A DNA stretch of 64,000 nt from Arthrobacter sp. B3I9 (lineage in GTDB: Bacteria; Actinomycetota; Actinomycetes; Actinomycetales; Micrococcaceae), in the NCBI RefSeq assembly GCF_030816935.1, contig NZ_JAUSYO010000001.1:1860001-1924000 (forward strand). Direction: 5' to 3'. The notes under the pieces were generated by a model. The model saw nothing but the letters and a program-made list of their open reading frames with translations, made no database searches and had not been told where the DNA came from. Below are positions 27,367 through 36,764 of this stretch, piece after piece. Numbering within the stretch: position 1 is the stretch's first letter; each line of letters starts with the position of its first letter. Made by a program: the position numbers and the translations under genes.

Positions 27367-27951
27367 CTAGATGTGGTAATCGATGAGGTACTCGGCGGGG
27401 TCGACGGCGGGTTTCGTCTCGCGCTGCGCGTCGCGGTGGCGCCAGATGCCCGGCACGCCGGTGACAATCGATTCGGCGGGAGTATCCTTCACCACGACGG
27501 CGTTGGCGCCCACGGCGCTGTCCCGTCCGATGGTGATGGGTCCCAGGATCTTGGCGCCGGCGCCGATCACCACGCGGTCCCCGATGGTGGGGTGGCGCTT
27601 GATCTTGGCAAGAGAGCGTCCGCCGAGGGTCACGCCATGGTAGATCATGACGTCCTCGCCGATCTCGGCGGTCTCGCCGATCACTACTCCCATGCCGTGG
27701 TCGATGAAGAAACGCCGGCCGATGGTTGCCCCCGGGTGGATCTCGATTCCGGTGAGGAAGCGGGCCAGCTGGGAAACCAGCCGTGCCGGGAAACGAAGGG
27801 CGGGGTTCTGCCACATCCGGTGCGTCAGGCGGTGAAACCAGATCGCGTGCAGCCCGGAGTAGGCAAAGAAGTTTTCAAAAGAGCCTCGCGCCGCCGGGTC
27901 GTGGGACCGGGCGGCGTCGAGGTCTTCCTTAAGCCTTGCGAAGAAGCTCAC
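27367..27951 (-). CDS. cysE: Serine O-acetyltransferase
   Basis: CysE makes O-acetylserine, the substrate of CysK. The left-handed beta-helix is clear from hexapeptide repeats ([50 protein letters not shown]). His residues at DHG and YHG form the active site. I chose GTG 27951 ([10 protein letters not shown]) because GAAAGG sits five bases upstream; the reading frame extends further but would run into cysK. The 194-residue product is the short EpsC-like actinobacterial form. The gap from cysK is 43 bases, so they form one operon. Confidence 0.95.
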   Translation of the reverse strand: MSFFARLKEDLDAARSHDPAARGSFENFFAYSGLHAIWFHRLTHRMWQNPALRFPARLVSQLARFLTGIEIHPGATIGRRFFIDHGMGVVIGETAEIGEDVMIYHGVTLGGRSLAKIKRHPTIGDRVVIGAGAKILGPITIGRDSAVGANAVVVKDTPAESIVTGVPGIWRHRDAQRETKPAVDPAEYLIDYHI

Positions 27952-27994
27952 AAAGACCTTTCTACCGAAGATCGTCGAAGGGCGAGCCGGGGGC

Positions 27995-28930
27995 TCAGCC
28001 GCGGATGTCGTCGTAAAGAACGGTGGAGATGTAGCGCTCCCCGAAATCGCAGACGACGGCAACAATGAGTTTACCGGCGTTCTCCGGGCGTTTTGCCAGC
28101 TCAAGGGCCCCCCAGACGATGGCGCCGGAAGAAATGCCGCCCAGGATGCCTTCCTGCACGCCGAGCTGGCGTGCCACGCGGACGGAGTCCTCCAGAGTGG
28201 CGTCCAGGACCTCGTCGTAGACATTGGTGTCGAGGATCTCGGGCACGAAGTTCGCGCCCAGACCCTGGATTTTGTGCGGGCCGGGTGCCCCGCCGTTCAG
28301 GATCGCGGAATCCTTGGGTTCGACCGCAATGACCTGGATGTCGGGGTTGCGTTCCTTAAGGACCTGGCCGACGCCCGTGACGGTTCCGCCGGTGCCGACG
28401 CCGGCGACGAAGATGTCCACCTTGCCTTCGGTGTCCGCCCAGATCTCTTCCGCGGTGGTGGTGCGGTGGATCTCGGGGTTGGCCTCGTTGGCGAACTGCC
28501 GGGCCCAGATGGAGTTTTCCGTGTTGGCGACGATGTCCTGTGCCTTCTCGACAGCGCCGCGCATGCCTTCGGAGCCGGGGGTCAGCACAATCTCGGCACC
28601 ATAGGCGCGCAGCATGACCCTGCGTTCCGTTGACATGGTCTCCGGCATGGTGAGGATGACCTTGTAGCCGCGGGCTGCGCCCACCATGGCGAGGGCGATG
28701 CCGGTGTTGCCGGAGGTGCCTTCGACGATGGTGCCGCCGGGCTTGAGGGCACCGGACTTTTCGGCGGCGTCGACGATCGCGACGCCGATGCGGTCCTTGA
28801 CGCTGTTCGCCGGGTTGTAAAATTCCAGCTTCACGGCGACCGTGGCGTCGAGCCCTTCGGTAAGCCGGTTCAACCGGACCAGCGGGGTGCCGCCGACCAG
28901 CTGGGTAACATCGTCATAGATCCGTGCCAT
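27995..28930 (-). CDS. cysK: Cysteine synthase A (O-acetylserine sulfhydrylase)
   Basis: The PLP-dependent enzyme makes cysteine from O-acetylserine and sulfide. The PLP lysine is Lys45 in [11 protein letters not shown], the substrate loop is [12 protein letters not shown], and the phosphate-binding segment is [10 protein letters not shown]. The 311-residue length is standard. The C-terminal end IRG does not carry the extra domains seen in CBS. It precedes cysE in the same operon. Confidence 0.97.
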   Translation of the reverse strand: MARIYDDVTQLVGGTPLVRLNRLTEGLDATVAVKLEFYNPANSVKDRIGVAIVDAAEKSGALKPGGTIVEGTSGNTGIALAMVGAARGYKVILTMPETMSTERRVMLRAYGAEIVLTPGSEGMRGAVEKAQDIVANTENSIWARQFANEANPEIHRTTTAEEIWADTEGKVDIFVAGVGTGGTVTGVGQVLKERNPDIQVIAVEPKDSAILNGGAPGPHKIQGLGANFVPEILDTNVYDEVLDATLEDSVRVARQLGVQEGILGGISSGAIVWGALELAKRPENAGKLIVAVVCDFGERYISTVLYDDIRG

Positions 28931-28996
28931 GGGTATATGTGCCTATCTGAAGTAGGGAATGCTGAGGTCAGCCTAACGAGGGCGCTCAGGGGCTAG

Positions 28997-29521
28997 CTAA
29001 GCATTAAGCCATCCAGAGTAATATTTCCGGGCCTTCGCGAGTTTCGGGTTGATGATCACCTGGCAGTAGCCCTGTTCCGGGTATTTGGCGTAGAAGTCCT
29101 GGTGCATGGCCTCAGCGACATGGAACGTCGACAGCCGGGTCACCTCGGTCACTATCGGGTGGGACCACAGCGCCTGGTTCCGCTCTATGGCTTCCTCAAA
29201 GAGGACCTTTTCCTCGGTCGTCTCGTAGAACATCGAGGAGCGGTACTGGGTTCCGACGTCGTAGCCCTGGCGGTTAAGCGTCGTGGGGTCATGGAGGGCG
29301 AAGAACATGTCCAGGATGACCTCCGGCGGGATCACCTCCTCGTCGAACGTCACTGCCACGACCTCGGCATGGCCTGTGGTTCCGGAGCACACGGAGTAGT
29401 AGTCGGGGTTGCGGTCATGGCCTCCGGTATAGCCGGAAACGACGGTGCTGACGCCCTTGGTTTTCTGGTAGACGGCGTCGAGGCACCAGAAGCAGCCTCC
29501 GCCGAGGACAAAAGTTCTCAT
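28997..29521 (-). CDS. msrA: Peptide methionine sulfoxide reductase MsrA
   Basis: MsrA repairs methionine-S-sulfoxide. The signature GGGCFWCLDAVY has catalytic Cys10, and SGYTGGHDRNPDYYSVCSGTTGHAEVV follows. A recycling Cys is visible in EQGYCQVII. At 174 residues it is the short single-domain form. ATG 29521 is the family start; the frame stays open upstream but lacks conserved sequence. Confidence 0.96.
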   Translation of the reverse strand: MRTFVLGGGCFWCLDAVYQKTKGVSTVVSGYTGGHDRNPDYYSVCSGTTGHAEVVAVTFDEEVIPPEVILDMFFALHDPTTLNRQGYDVGTQYRSSMFYETTEEKVLFEEAIERNQALWSHPIVTEVTRLSTFHVAEAMHQDFYAKYPEQGYCQVIINPKLAKARKYYSGWLNA

Positions 29522-29628
29522 GACTCCTTCAATGGTTGAAGTGCCCCGATGATTCCCGGCCCGGCGGCGGGGAGTGTGGCGCGGCCGGTGGCGCGGCCCG
29601 GTGAGCGGTGCGCCCATAGGGTAAAAAT

Positions 29629-30573
29629 ATGGGTATGGATGCTGTGAACACCGACGTTTCAGGCGGCTCTGCCGGAGGCAATAACAGAGGCAATGACACG
29701 GGGGCCGGTATTGGGAGCGCCGCGGAGGAGATCTCCGGCCCGCCCACGCTGGGCATGGTCCTGCTGGCCGTGGAAGAGCTCTGGCCTGAGTCGCTGGCCG
29801 AGGAATGGGACGAAGTGGGTCTCGTGGCGGGGCATCCTTCCGCCGCGGTGAGCAGGATCCTCTTCGCCGTGGATCCGACCCTGGAAGTCATCGAGGAGGC
29901 CATCGAGTGGGGTGCGGGTCTGTTGATCACGCACCATCCGCTGCTGCTCAAGGGCGTGACGTCGGTCGCCGCCACCACCGCCAAGGGGCGGGCCGTGCAC
30001 CGGTTGATCGAGTCCGGTACCGGGCTGCTGACAGTGCACACCAACGGTGATTCCGCCGTCGGCGGAGTGTCCGATGTCCTGGCCGATGCGCTCGGGCTGC
30101 AGAACGTCTCCCCGCTGACGCCGGCGGCGGCCGGCCTGCCGGAAGAGGGAATCGGACGGGTGGGAGACCTTGAGGAGGTCCTCACCCTCGGCGACTTCGC
30201 GGCCCGGGTCTTTGGGATCCTGCCGGCGGTGGCCGGCGGAGTGCGTGTCTCAGGGGACCGGGACGGCCTCGTCCGGCGGGTTGCCGTCTGCGGCGGAGCC
30301 GGTGACTCCCTGTTCGGCCAGGTCCGGGCCAGCAACGCGGACGTTTACGTGACGGCGGATCTTCGGCACCATCCGGCGTCGGAGGCCCGCGAAGCCACCG
30401 TCAACGACAGGCCGTACCTGATCGATGTGTCGCACTTCGCCAGCGAGTGGCTGTGGCTGCCCGCCGCCGCGGAAGCACTCGGCAATGTCCTCAGCGACCA
30501 GGGGCACGACGTCGAGATCAGGGTAAGCACCACCAACAGCGATCCGTGGGACTTCATTCTGACTCCGGGCTAA
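29629..30573 (+). CDS. Nif3-like dinuclear metal centre protein
   Basis: This family (YbgI/YqfO) binds two metal ions; the cellular role is unsettled, and the older name GTP cyclohydrolase I type 2 is not well supported. Ligand motifs are LLITHHPLLLKG and HTNGDSAVGGVSDVLADALGL, with a C-terminal VSHFASEWLWLPAAAEAL in place of the usual HxxxE helix. The first 40 residues are Gly/Asn-rich and nonconserved, so translation might start later. It is followed by the coiled-coil gene at 30697, a common actinobacterial pair. Confidence 0.88.
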   Translation: MGMDAVNTDVSGGSAGGNNRGNDTGAGIGSAAEEISGPPTLGMVLLAVEELWPESLAEEWDEVGLVAGHPSAAVSRILFAVDPTLEVIEEAIEWGAGLLITHHPLLLKGVTSVAATTAKGRAVHRLIESGTGLLTVHTNGDSAVGGVSDVLADALGLQNVSPLTPAAAGLPEEGIGRVGDLEEVLTLGDFAARVFGILPAVAGGVRVSGDRDGLVRRVAVCGGAGDSLFGQVRASNADVYVTADLRHHPASEAREATVNDRPYLIDVSHFASEWLWLPAAAEALGNVLSDQGHDVEIRVSTTNSDPWDFILTPG

Positions 30574-30696
30574 GCCTGGCGTGCGAGGGGCCCCGGATGA
30601 GCGTAGCGAGGCTGGGGAGCACGCGACGCGCTAGAGTCTAGGAAGCGCCGGTAAGGTGCCCGGCTGACGCCGGTAGGGAACAAGCGGAGGTAAATA

Positions 30697-31434
30697 GTGG
30701 CCAAGGCAGCACCGGCGGAACAGTTGAAGTTGCTCGAATTGCAGGGACTCGATGCGAAGCTGAAGTCCTTGTCCAACCGCCGCCGAAGCCTTGAAAGCGA
30801 CTCCCGGATCACCGATCTCGAGGCTGCCCTGGGCGTCGCCAACGGCGCACTCGGCGCAGCGAAAGTAGCTGTCCACGACGCCGAGCTCGAGCTCAAGCGC
30901 GCCGAAGCGGACGTCGAACAGGTGGCCACCCGGATCGAACGCGACGAGGCCAAGCTGAACAGCGGGACCGGCCTGTCCAAGGATCTCGTAGCCCTGCAGA
31001 AGGACCTCGTCTCCCTCAACAAGCGCCGCTCCGACCTTGAAGACGTTGAGCTCGAGGTTCTGGAGCGCCTCGATTCGCTGCGCCTCAAGCAGGCCGAGCA
31101 ACAGCAGATCGTCAATGACATCCAGGCATCCTTTGGTGTCATCCGTGCCGAACTCGATGAGCAGCTGGCCGAAATCGCGGCCGAGGCCACCGTGGTGCGC
31201 GGCAAGCGTGCGGAGTTCGCCGAAGGACTGGACGCGGGCCTGCTCGCGGTCTACGAAAAGACGCTCGCCAAGCGCGGCGTCGGTGCGGCCCGGCTCTTCC
31301 ATGGCACGTCCGAGGGGTCGGGCATGCACCTGAGCCCGGGCGACCTGGCCGAGATCAAGGCCGCCGCCGAGGACGACATCGTGTTCTGCCCCGATTCCGG
31401 CTGCATCCTGGTGCGCTCCGCCGAGTGGGCGTAG
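30697..31434 (+). CDS. Coiled-coil protein of the C4 zinc-ribbon (DUF164) family, first Cys pair missing
   Basis: About residues 10-170 are a long antiparallel coiled coil (heptads rich in Leu, Lys and Glu). The C-terminal segment corresponds to the zinc ribbon, but only the second Cys pair is present (VFCPDSGCILVRS); where relatives have C-x-x-C there is LFHGTSEGSGMHLSPGDL. The zinc site is thus probably lost or altered. The start is GTG 30697 with GGAGG upstream. It follows the Nif3-like gene, as in many actinobacteria. No function is established here. Confidence 0.85.
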   Translation: MAKAAPAEQLKLLELQGLDAKLKSLSNRRRSLESDSRITDLEAALGVANGALGAAKVAVHDAELELKRAEADVEQVATRIERDEAKLNSGTGLSKDLVALQKDLVSLNKRRSDLEDVELEVLERLDSLRLKQAEQQQIVNDIQASFGVIRAELDEQLAEIAAEATVVRGKRAEFAEGLDAGLLAVYEKTLAKRGVGAARLFHGTSEGSGMHLSPGDLAEIKAAAEDDIVFCPDSGCILVRSAEWA

Positions 31435-31438
31435 CCCC

Positions 31439-31506
31439 GCCCAACTGAGTCGCAGTTGGAGTCGTCTTGAGGGCTCAGAACGACTCCAAGTGCCAGCTAG
31501 TTGGGC
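31439..31506. repeat. Nested inverted repeat between convergent genes
   Basis: Outer arms GCCCAACT (31439-31446) and AGTTGGGC (31499-31506) enclose an inner 10-bp perfect pair, TTGGAGTCGT (31456-31465) and ACGACTCCAA (31480-31489). It spans the yaaA stop codon and may be a bidirectional terminator. Confidence 0.8.
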
Positions 31507-32270
31507 TGACCCGGCAGGATGATGTTGAGGGTGTGCGGCTTGCGGGCCGTGCCGTCGACGAGTTCCGCGGTCCACTTTTCGGCCGCCGCCTTCTGCAGCT
31601 GGACGGGCGTCGCCGGGGCCTTGCCCCGCCGCGTCAGCAGGTGCCGCGCCAGCTCCCCGCGCGTGTGCTTGGCGAAATGGCTGACCACCTTGCGGACGCC
31701 GTCGACCTCCGTGAAGACGTTCACCGAGACAGTCTGCGCCGCCGGAGGAGTCCATGCTGCGGCGTAGGTGCTGGAGCGGCAGTCCACCAGCAGCTCACCG
31801 TCCGTGGCGGCGTGCAACGCCTTATTGAGTTGGGGCTTCCAGAACGACGCGAGCCGGCCGACGTGGGGCAGCGCCGTACCCATCGAGAGCCGGTACGCGG
31901 GCACCCGGTCCGCAAAGCGGATGGCTCCCCATAAGGCCGACACGACCAGCACCGTTGCGTCGGCCTTCCTGCGCTGCGCCGGCGTGAGGGTGTTGTAGCC
32001 CAGCGCGTCGTAAAGCACGCCGGAATAGACCTGGTGGGCGGGCGCTGCGGGTTCGGCGTGCAGCCGGGTGTTGCGTTCGACGTCGGCGCGCAGCGATGCT
32101 CCGACGCCCAGGAGCGCGAGGGCATCCTGGTGCGCGCTGACGGTTCCTAGGGCCTCTAGTACTTCCGCCCTGTGGCTGTTGAGTCCGGGAAAGCTCAGGG
32201 AGGCCCAGTCGACGGCGTCCCCGCGAGCGGCGGGAGTCTTGCCTTCGGAGGGCGGCAGCAGAATCAGCAC
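31497..32270 (-). CDS. yaaA: Peroxide stress protein YaaA (DUF328)
   Basis: YaaA limits iron-dependent oxidative damage in E. coli. The family start LILLPPSEGKTP and the motif QVYSGVLYDALGYNTL are present, as is VNVFTEVDGVRKVVSHFAKHTRG. At 257 residues it is normal. It converges on the coiled-coil gene across the nested inverted repeat. Confidence 0.92.
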   Translation of the reverse strand: MLILLPPSEGKTPAARGDAVDWASLSFPGLNSHRAEVLEALGTVSAHQDALALLGVGASLRADVERNTRLHAEPAAPAHQVYSGVLYDALGYNTLTPAQRRKADATVLVVSALWGAIRFADRVPAYRLSMGTALPHVGRLASFWKPQLNKALHAATDGELLVDCRSSTYAAAWTPPAAQTVSVNVFTEVDGVRKVVSHFAKHTRGELARHLLTRRGKAPATPVQLQKAAAEKWTAELVDGTARKPHTLNIILPGQPN

Positions 32271-32296
32271 CGTCCAATGCTACCGGGAGCCCCGGC

Positions 32297-33193
32297 TCAA
32301 CCCAGATGCTGGCCCAGGAAGGACACCATGTCCGGAAGGATGGACCGCCAGTAGGTCGCGTCGTGCCCGCCGGGCTGGAAGCCGCCCTCAGCCGGGCTGT
32401 TCAGGCCGCTCACGTAATCCTTCACCGAGGGATACAGCTCGTCCTCCGTGCCGCAGTCGATCCGCTTGGGTAGGTTTGCGAGTTTCGGCCGGAGAGCGAA
32501 GACATCGTTGGCCGCAAAATCCCGCGCATGGTCGAAAGCTCCGTCTATGCCGACGCCGAAATGGTCCCAGATGGCCGGGCTCATGGCAGCCACGGCCCGA
32601 AGGCCCGGCAGCTTCCGCTGCGAGGCGAGCAGCAGCGCGCCGAAGCCACCCATCGACAGCCCCAGCAGGGCGGTCCGTCCGGTGTCGAGTCCCCGCTGTT
32701 GGAGAAGCGGCAGGAATTCCTCCAGCAGCATCTTCTGCGGATCGATTCCGTTGGAGCGCTTGTGCCACCACCAGTCGCCGCCGTCCACTGATGCGAGGGC
32801 GAACGGTGTGCCGCCGGCGGCGAGATGGCGCTGAAGGACGTCCTGGGCCTGCAAGGTATCGAAGATTGTCCGGTTGTTGCCGTGCAGCCCGTGAAGGAAC
32901 ATCGCCACGGGGTACCGGGTCCCAGCGCCGGGGAAATTCTCAGCGCCGCCGGCGAGAACGGGCGTGGCGACGGTCCAGTGTGTGGCTTCCGCCGGACGGA
33001 ACGTGGAGACGAACGAACCGACGCTCAGCGCAACTCTCGGAGCAGCGGCAGGGGTGGACGCGGGACTTGGGGTCGTCGTCGTCCGGGCGGACGGCAGCGT
33101 GGGGGTGGAGGCGCAGGCGGAGAAGCCGGACGCGATCAGGCCGGCGGCCGCCAGCTGCAAGAACCGCCTTCGGGAAAGCGCGCACTCGTCCAT
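32297..33193 (-). CDS. Exported Tat-type lipoprotein esterase (alpha/beta hydrolase)
   Basis: The N-terminus has a twin-arginine motif (SRRRFLQLAAAGLIASG) ending in a lipobox (SGFSAC), so the protein is probably exported folded and lipid-anchored. A Thr/Pro/Ala-rich linker follows. The hydrolase domain has FLHGLHGNNRT, nucleophile elbow GLSMGGFGALLL and a C-terminal His in PGGHDATYWRS, as in the esterase D/antigen 85-like family. I chose ATG 33193 because the Tat signal begins there. The product is 298 residues. The substrate is unknown. Confidence 0.86.
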   Translation of the reverse strand: MDECALSRRRFLQLAAAGLIASGFSACASTPTLPSARTTTTPSPASTPAAAPRVALSVGSFVSTFRPAEATHWTVATPVLAGGAENFPGAGTRYPVAMFLHGLHGNNRTIFDTLQAQDVLQRHLAAGGTPFALASVDGGDWWWHKRSNGIDPQKMLLEEFLPLLQQRGLDTGRTALLGLSMGGFGALLLASQRKLPGLRAVAAMSPAIWDHFGVGIDGAFDHARDFAANDVFALRPKLANLPKRIDCGTEDELYPSVKDYVSGLNSPAEGGFQPGGHDATYWRSILPDMVSFLGQHLG

Positions 33194-33233
33194 CCCACGA
33201 TCATAGGCACCGGACTGCCGGCCGGAGGTTGTC

Positions 33234-34076
33234 CTAGGCGGCCTTGACCGGAGCGACCTGGGGAGAGGACGCCTCGGCTGCCTGGGCGGAAGCGGCCTCC
33301 GCGGCATGCGTTTCGCGCGACAGGAAGGCGGACAGCTCGCCGATCGTACTCATCAACGGAGCCGGGAAGACCACCGTCGAGTTGTTGTCCACGGCGATTT
33401 CCACCAGGGACTGCAGGTTGCGCAGCTGCAACGCCAGAGGGTGGACCATCATTGTGTCCGAAGCCTGGCCCAGCGCCGTGGCCGCGATGGCCTCGCCTTC
33501 GGCGGCGATGATCTTGGCACGCTTCTCCCGCTCAGCCTCCGCCTGCTTGGCCATCGCCCGCTTCATGCCGTCGGGCAACTGGATGTCCTTGAGCTCCACG
33601 AGCGTCACCTCGACGCCCCACTCCAGTGTGAGGGCGTCGAGGATTTCGCGGATATCGCTGTTAATGCGCTGCGTCTCGGACAGGGTCTGGTCCAGGCTGT
33701 GACGGCCGACGACCTTCCGCAACGTGGTTTGGGCAATCTGGTTGATCGCGGATGCCACATTCTCGATTGCCACGACGGACTTCACGGCGTCGATCACGCG
33801 GTAGTACGCCACCGCGGAAATGTCCACGCTGACGTTGTCCTGGGTGATGATGCCCTGCGACTGGATGGGCATTGTCACGATCCGCAGGCTGACCAGGTGA
33901 AGCTTGTCGATCACCGGGATGATGAACCGCAGCCCCGGCAACCGTACGCCGACCACCCGGCCCAGCCGGAACAGCACCCCCTGCTCGAACTGGCGCACAA
34001 CCCGGATCGACATCTTGGCCAGCACGAGCACCACTACGACGACGACGACCAGCACGATGATGGCGGTGAGATTCAT
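33234..34076 (-). CDS. Slipin (stomatin-like SPFH protein)
   Basis: A single N-terminal membrane helix (LTAIIVLVVVVVVVLVLA) precedes an SPFH domain: VRQFEQGVLFRLGRVVGV, LPGLRFIIPVIDKLHLVSLR, and TLRKVVGRHSLDQTL. The C-terminal part is a helix rich in Ala/Glu (AEAEREKRAKIIAAEGEAIAA), as in stomatins that scaffold membrane microdomains. At 280 residues it is normal. No NfeD partner gene is adjacent, which is slightly unusual for this group. Confidence 0.92.
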   Translation of the reverse strand: MNLTAIIVLVVVVVVVLVLAKMSIRVVRQFEQGVLFRLGRVVGVRLPGLRFIIPVIDKLHLVSLRIVTMPIQSQGIITQDNVSVDISAVAYYRVIDAVKSVVAIENVASAINQIAQTTLRKVVGRHSLDQTLSETQRINSDIREILDALTLEWGVEVTLVELKDIQLPDGMKRAMAKQAEAEREKRAKIIAAEGEAIAATALGQASDTMMVHPLALQLRNLQSLVEIAVDNNSTVVFPAPLMSTIGELSAFLSRETHAAEAASAQAAEASSPQVAPVKAA

Positions 34077-34202
34077 CGGATCACTTCCCTTGCGCGCCCC
34101 AAACCGGGGGAGCGGGTGCCTCCGGTCCTACTTCCATTCTCCCACCGGAGCCCCTGTTTGGACCCGGCGAGAGCCGCCCTCCGGGGACCGTAGAATGGAC
34201 AG

Positions 34203-34598
34203 CGGATGGGTTGACCAGGCGGCCGCGCGTCACGCAAGTGGCTCGAGGAACGTCCGGGCTCCGCAGAGCAGGGTGGTGGGTAACGCCCACTCGGGGTAAC
34301 CCGCAGGCCAGTGCCACAGAGAACAGACCGCCTGGGTCGTGCCGGTTTGAAAGCGGCACGGAACAGGTAAGGGTGAAACGGTGGTGTAAGAGACCACCAG
34401 CTTCCCGGGTGACCGGGAAGGCTAGGTAAACCCCACCCGGAGCAAGGCCAGACAGGGCACGTTTGAGGGCTGCTCGCCCGAGTGTCCGGGTAGGCCGCTG
34501 GAGGGCGTCGGCAACGGCGCCCGTAGATGGATGGCCGCTACTCCCGTGCTGGTAACGGCACGGGAACACAGAACCCGGCGTATCGGTCAACCCATCCA
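34203..34598 (+). ncRNA. rnpB: RNase P RNA (bacterial class A)
   Basis: The catalytic RNA of RNase P matures tRNA 5' ends. The P1 helix pairs GGATGGG at 34204-34210 with CCCATCC at 34591-34597. The conserved core is seen in CGAGGAACGTCCGGGCTCC and GCAGAGCAGGGTG near the 5' side, GGGTGAAACGGTGGTGTAAG in the middle, and ACAGAACCCGGCGTATCGGT at the 3' end. Exact ends are inferred from P1. Confidence 0.95.
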
Positions 34599-34710
34599 AC
34601 CAACTTCCTGCGGTCCCGTCTCCCAGCGCCTGTGTGAGTGACTTCACGCCCCCCGACTGCGACACAAACTGTGTGCCGCCTTAGAATGGATAGCGAACGT
34701 AGAAGTTCTG

Positions 34711-34747
34711 CCACCGGGTCTGCGTTCGCAGCCGGTGGTTTTTCTTT
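34711..34747 (+). terminator. Terminator-like hairpin upstream of gapB
   Basis: CCACCGG (34711-34717) pairs with CCGGTGG (34732-34738), followed by a T-rich tail TTTTTCTTT. It lies about 110 bases after rnpB and 120 before gapB. It could end the rnpB transcript or attenuate gapB. Confidence 0.75.
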
Positions 34748-34867
34748 GCAACACAGGCGGGTACCGGGGTGGACCGAATCCCCGGCGATGCCAGGTTCCG
34801 GACACCCCTCCGGCGGCCGACTTCCCCATACGAGGACGTATGCGGCGGATATTAGGAAGGTAATTCT

Positions 34868-36359
34868 GTGAGCCAGACGTCAGATTCTTGTCTTGATACG
34901 TGGATGGGCCGCGAGGCGCTCGCCGAGGCCATGATTCCGGTGATCGGCCGGCTGTACCGTGAGAACAACGTGTGTGACCTCCATCCACGGCCGCAGCCTG
35001 ATCAACAAGTCCACCATGAACATCCTGAAGGCACACCGTTTTGCCCGCCGGATGAGCAAGGAAGAGCTGCGGCTCGAGGAGACCGCCCCGCTGCTGGACG
35101 CGCTGACCAAGCTGGACCTTGGCGCTGCGGCGATCGATATCGCCCGCCTCACCGAGAAGTACCGGGCCGAGGGCGACGGCGTCAGCCTGGATGAGTTCCT
35201 CCGCCAAGAACTCGCCGAAGTCGTCGGAAAGCGCGGCGGCGACGACCGCACCAGCACCGACGTCGTCCTTTACGGCTTCGGCCGCATCGGCCGGCTCCTG
35301 GCCCGCCTCCTGATTGAAAAGGCAGGCGGCGGCCACGGCCTGCGGCTGCGTGCCATTGTGGTCCGGCGCGGTTCCGACAACGACCTGGCCAAGCGCGCCA
35401 GCCTGCTGCGCCGCGACTCGGTCCACGGGTCCTTCGAAGGCACCATCAAGGTGGACCTCGAGAACGACACCATCACCGCCAACGGCGTGCAGATCCAGGT
35501 CATCTACTCGGACAACCCCGCAACGGTGGATTACTCGGCCTACGGCATCCACGACGCACTGGTGGTCGACAACACAGGCCGCTGGCGCGACGCCGAAGGC
35601 CTGTCCCAGCACCTGCAGAGCAAGGGCGTGGCACGGGTGCTGCTCACCGCTCCGGGCAAGGGCGAGCTGAAGAACATCGTGCACGGCATCAACCACGGCA
35701 CCATCACCGACACGGACAAGATCGTCTCCGCGGCTTCCTGCACCACGAACGCCATCACGCCGGTCCTGAAGGCAATCAACGACCGTTACGGCGTCGTGCA
35801 CGGCCATGTGGAGACCGTGCACTCCTTCACGAACGACCAGAACCTGATCGACAACTTCCACAAGGGAGACCGCCGGGGCCGTTCCGCCGCGCTGAACATG
35901 GTCATCACCGAGACGGGTGCCGCCAAGGCCGTGGCGAAGGCCCTGCCGGAACTCCTCGGCAAGCTCACCGGCAGCTCCATCCGCGTCCCGACGCCGGACG
36001 TGTCCCTGGCCATCCTCAACCTGAGCCTGGAAAACGGCACCACCAAGGAAGAGGTCAACGATTTCCTCCGGGAGATGTCGCTGCACTCCGAGCTGCGGAA
36101 GCAGGTCGATTACATCGACTCGCCCGAGGTTGTCTCCACCGACTTTGTGGGCTCACGCCGCGCAGGCATCGTCGACGGCCTCGCCACGATCTCGAACGAC
36201 AAGAACCTTGTCCTCTACGTCTGGTACGACAACGAGTTCGGATACAGCTGCCAGGTGGTCCGCGTCATGGAGGAGATGGCCGGCGTGAACCCGCCGTCGT
36301 TCCCCGCCAAGGATGCGGCGTCGATCCTGGCTGCCGCCGGACTGCCGGCCGAGGTCTAA
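34868..36359 (+). pseudogene. Long-type glyceraldehyde-3-phosphate dehydrogenase (GapB-like) with a +1 frameshift near the start
   Basis: The expected N-terminus starts at GTG 34868 (MSQTSDSCLDTWMGREALAEAMIPVIGRLYREN) with AGGAAGG upstream. The frame breaks within GTGTGTG at 34970-34976, where one extra base shifts it; the continuation VTSIHGRSLINKSTMNILK is in the other frame and runs intact to 36359. The catalytic part is complete: YGFGRIGRLLARLL for NAD(P), catalytic Cys in SAASCTTNAITP, and YDNEFGYSCQ. The total of about 495 codons matches the roughly 480-residue GapB of Corynebacterium, which has an N-terminal extension. A start within the second frame (GTG 34959 or ATG 35016) could still give a near-complete enzyme. 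A sequencing error is also possible. Confidence 0.85.
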
Positions 36360-36439
36360 TACCGGGCCTCCCCGGGATGTGTTTGCTTTTCCCGGCCGGT
36401 CCTCTGGAATCGGCCGGGAAAGCCACCCACAATGGAGCC

Positions 36440-36649
36440 ATGGAACAGAACTCGGCTGTGGAGCACGAAACCACCCTGGAACACGCCCTCGACATTGCCC
36501 GCCGGAACGCCAAGGAAGCCAAGCGGCTCTTTGACGATGCCGTCGCCAAACGGGACGCCGGTGAGATTGACGACGCGCGGGTCAGGCAGCTGGAGGACCT
36601 GATGATCATCGCCAATGAAGACCTGGTGCGGGTGACCAGGGAGCAGTAA
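36440..36649 (+). CDS. Small charged hypothetical protein
   Basis: This 69-residue, helix-rich protein (MEQNSAVEHETTLEHALDIA, then RRNAKEAKRLFDDAVAKRDA) has a likely two-helix coiled-coil form and no signal peptide. The ATG at 36440 is preferred; an upstream in-frame ATG at 36377 would translate noncoding-looking sequence. It lies 80 bases after the GAPDH gene. I do not recognise a family. Confidence 0.6.
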   Translation: MEQNSAVEHETTLEHALDIARRNAKEAKRLFDDAVAKRDAGEIDDARVRQLEDLMIIANEDLVRVTREQ

Positions 36650-36764
36650 CCCCAGGCTTTCCTCCGGCAGCGGCGCCACTTGCCCTCCACACTGTGGAGA
36701 ACCCGAGGGCCGTCCTATCCCCGCCCTAGGCTTCAGACATGCAGCAGGAAATCTATCCTCCTCA

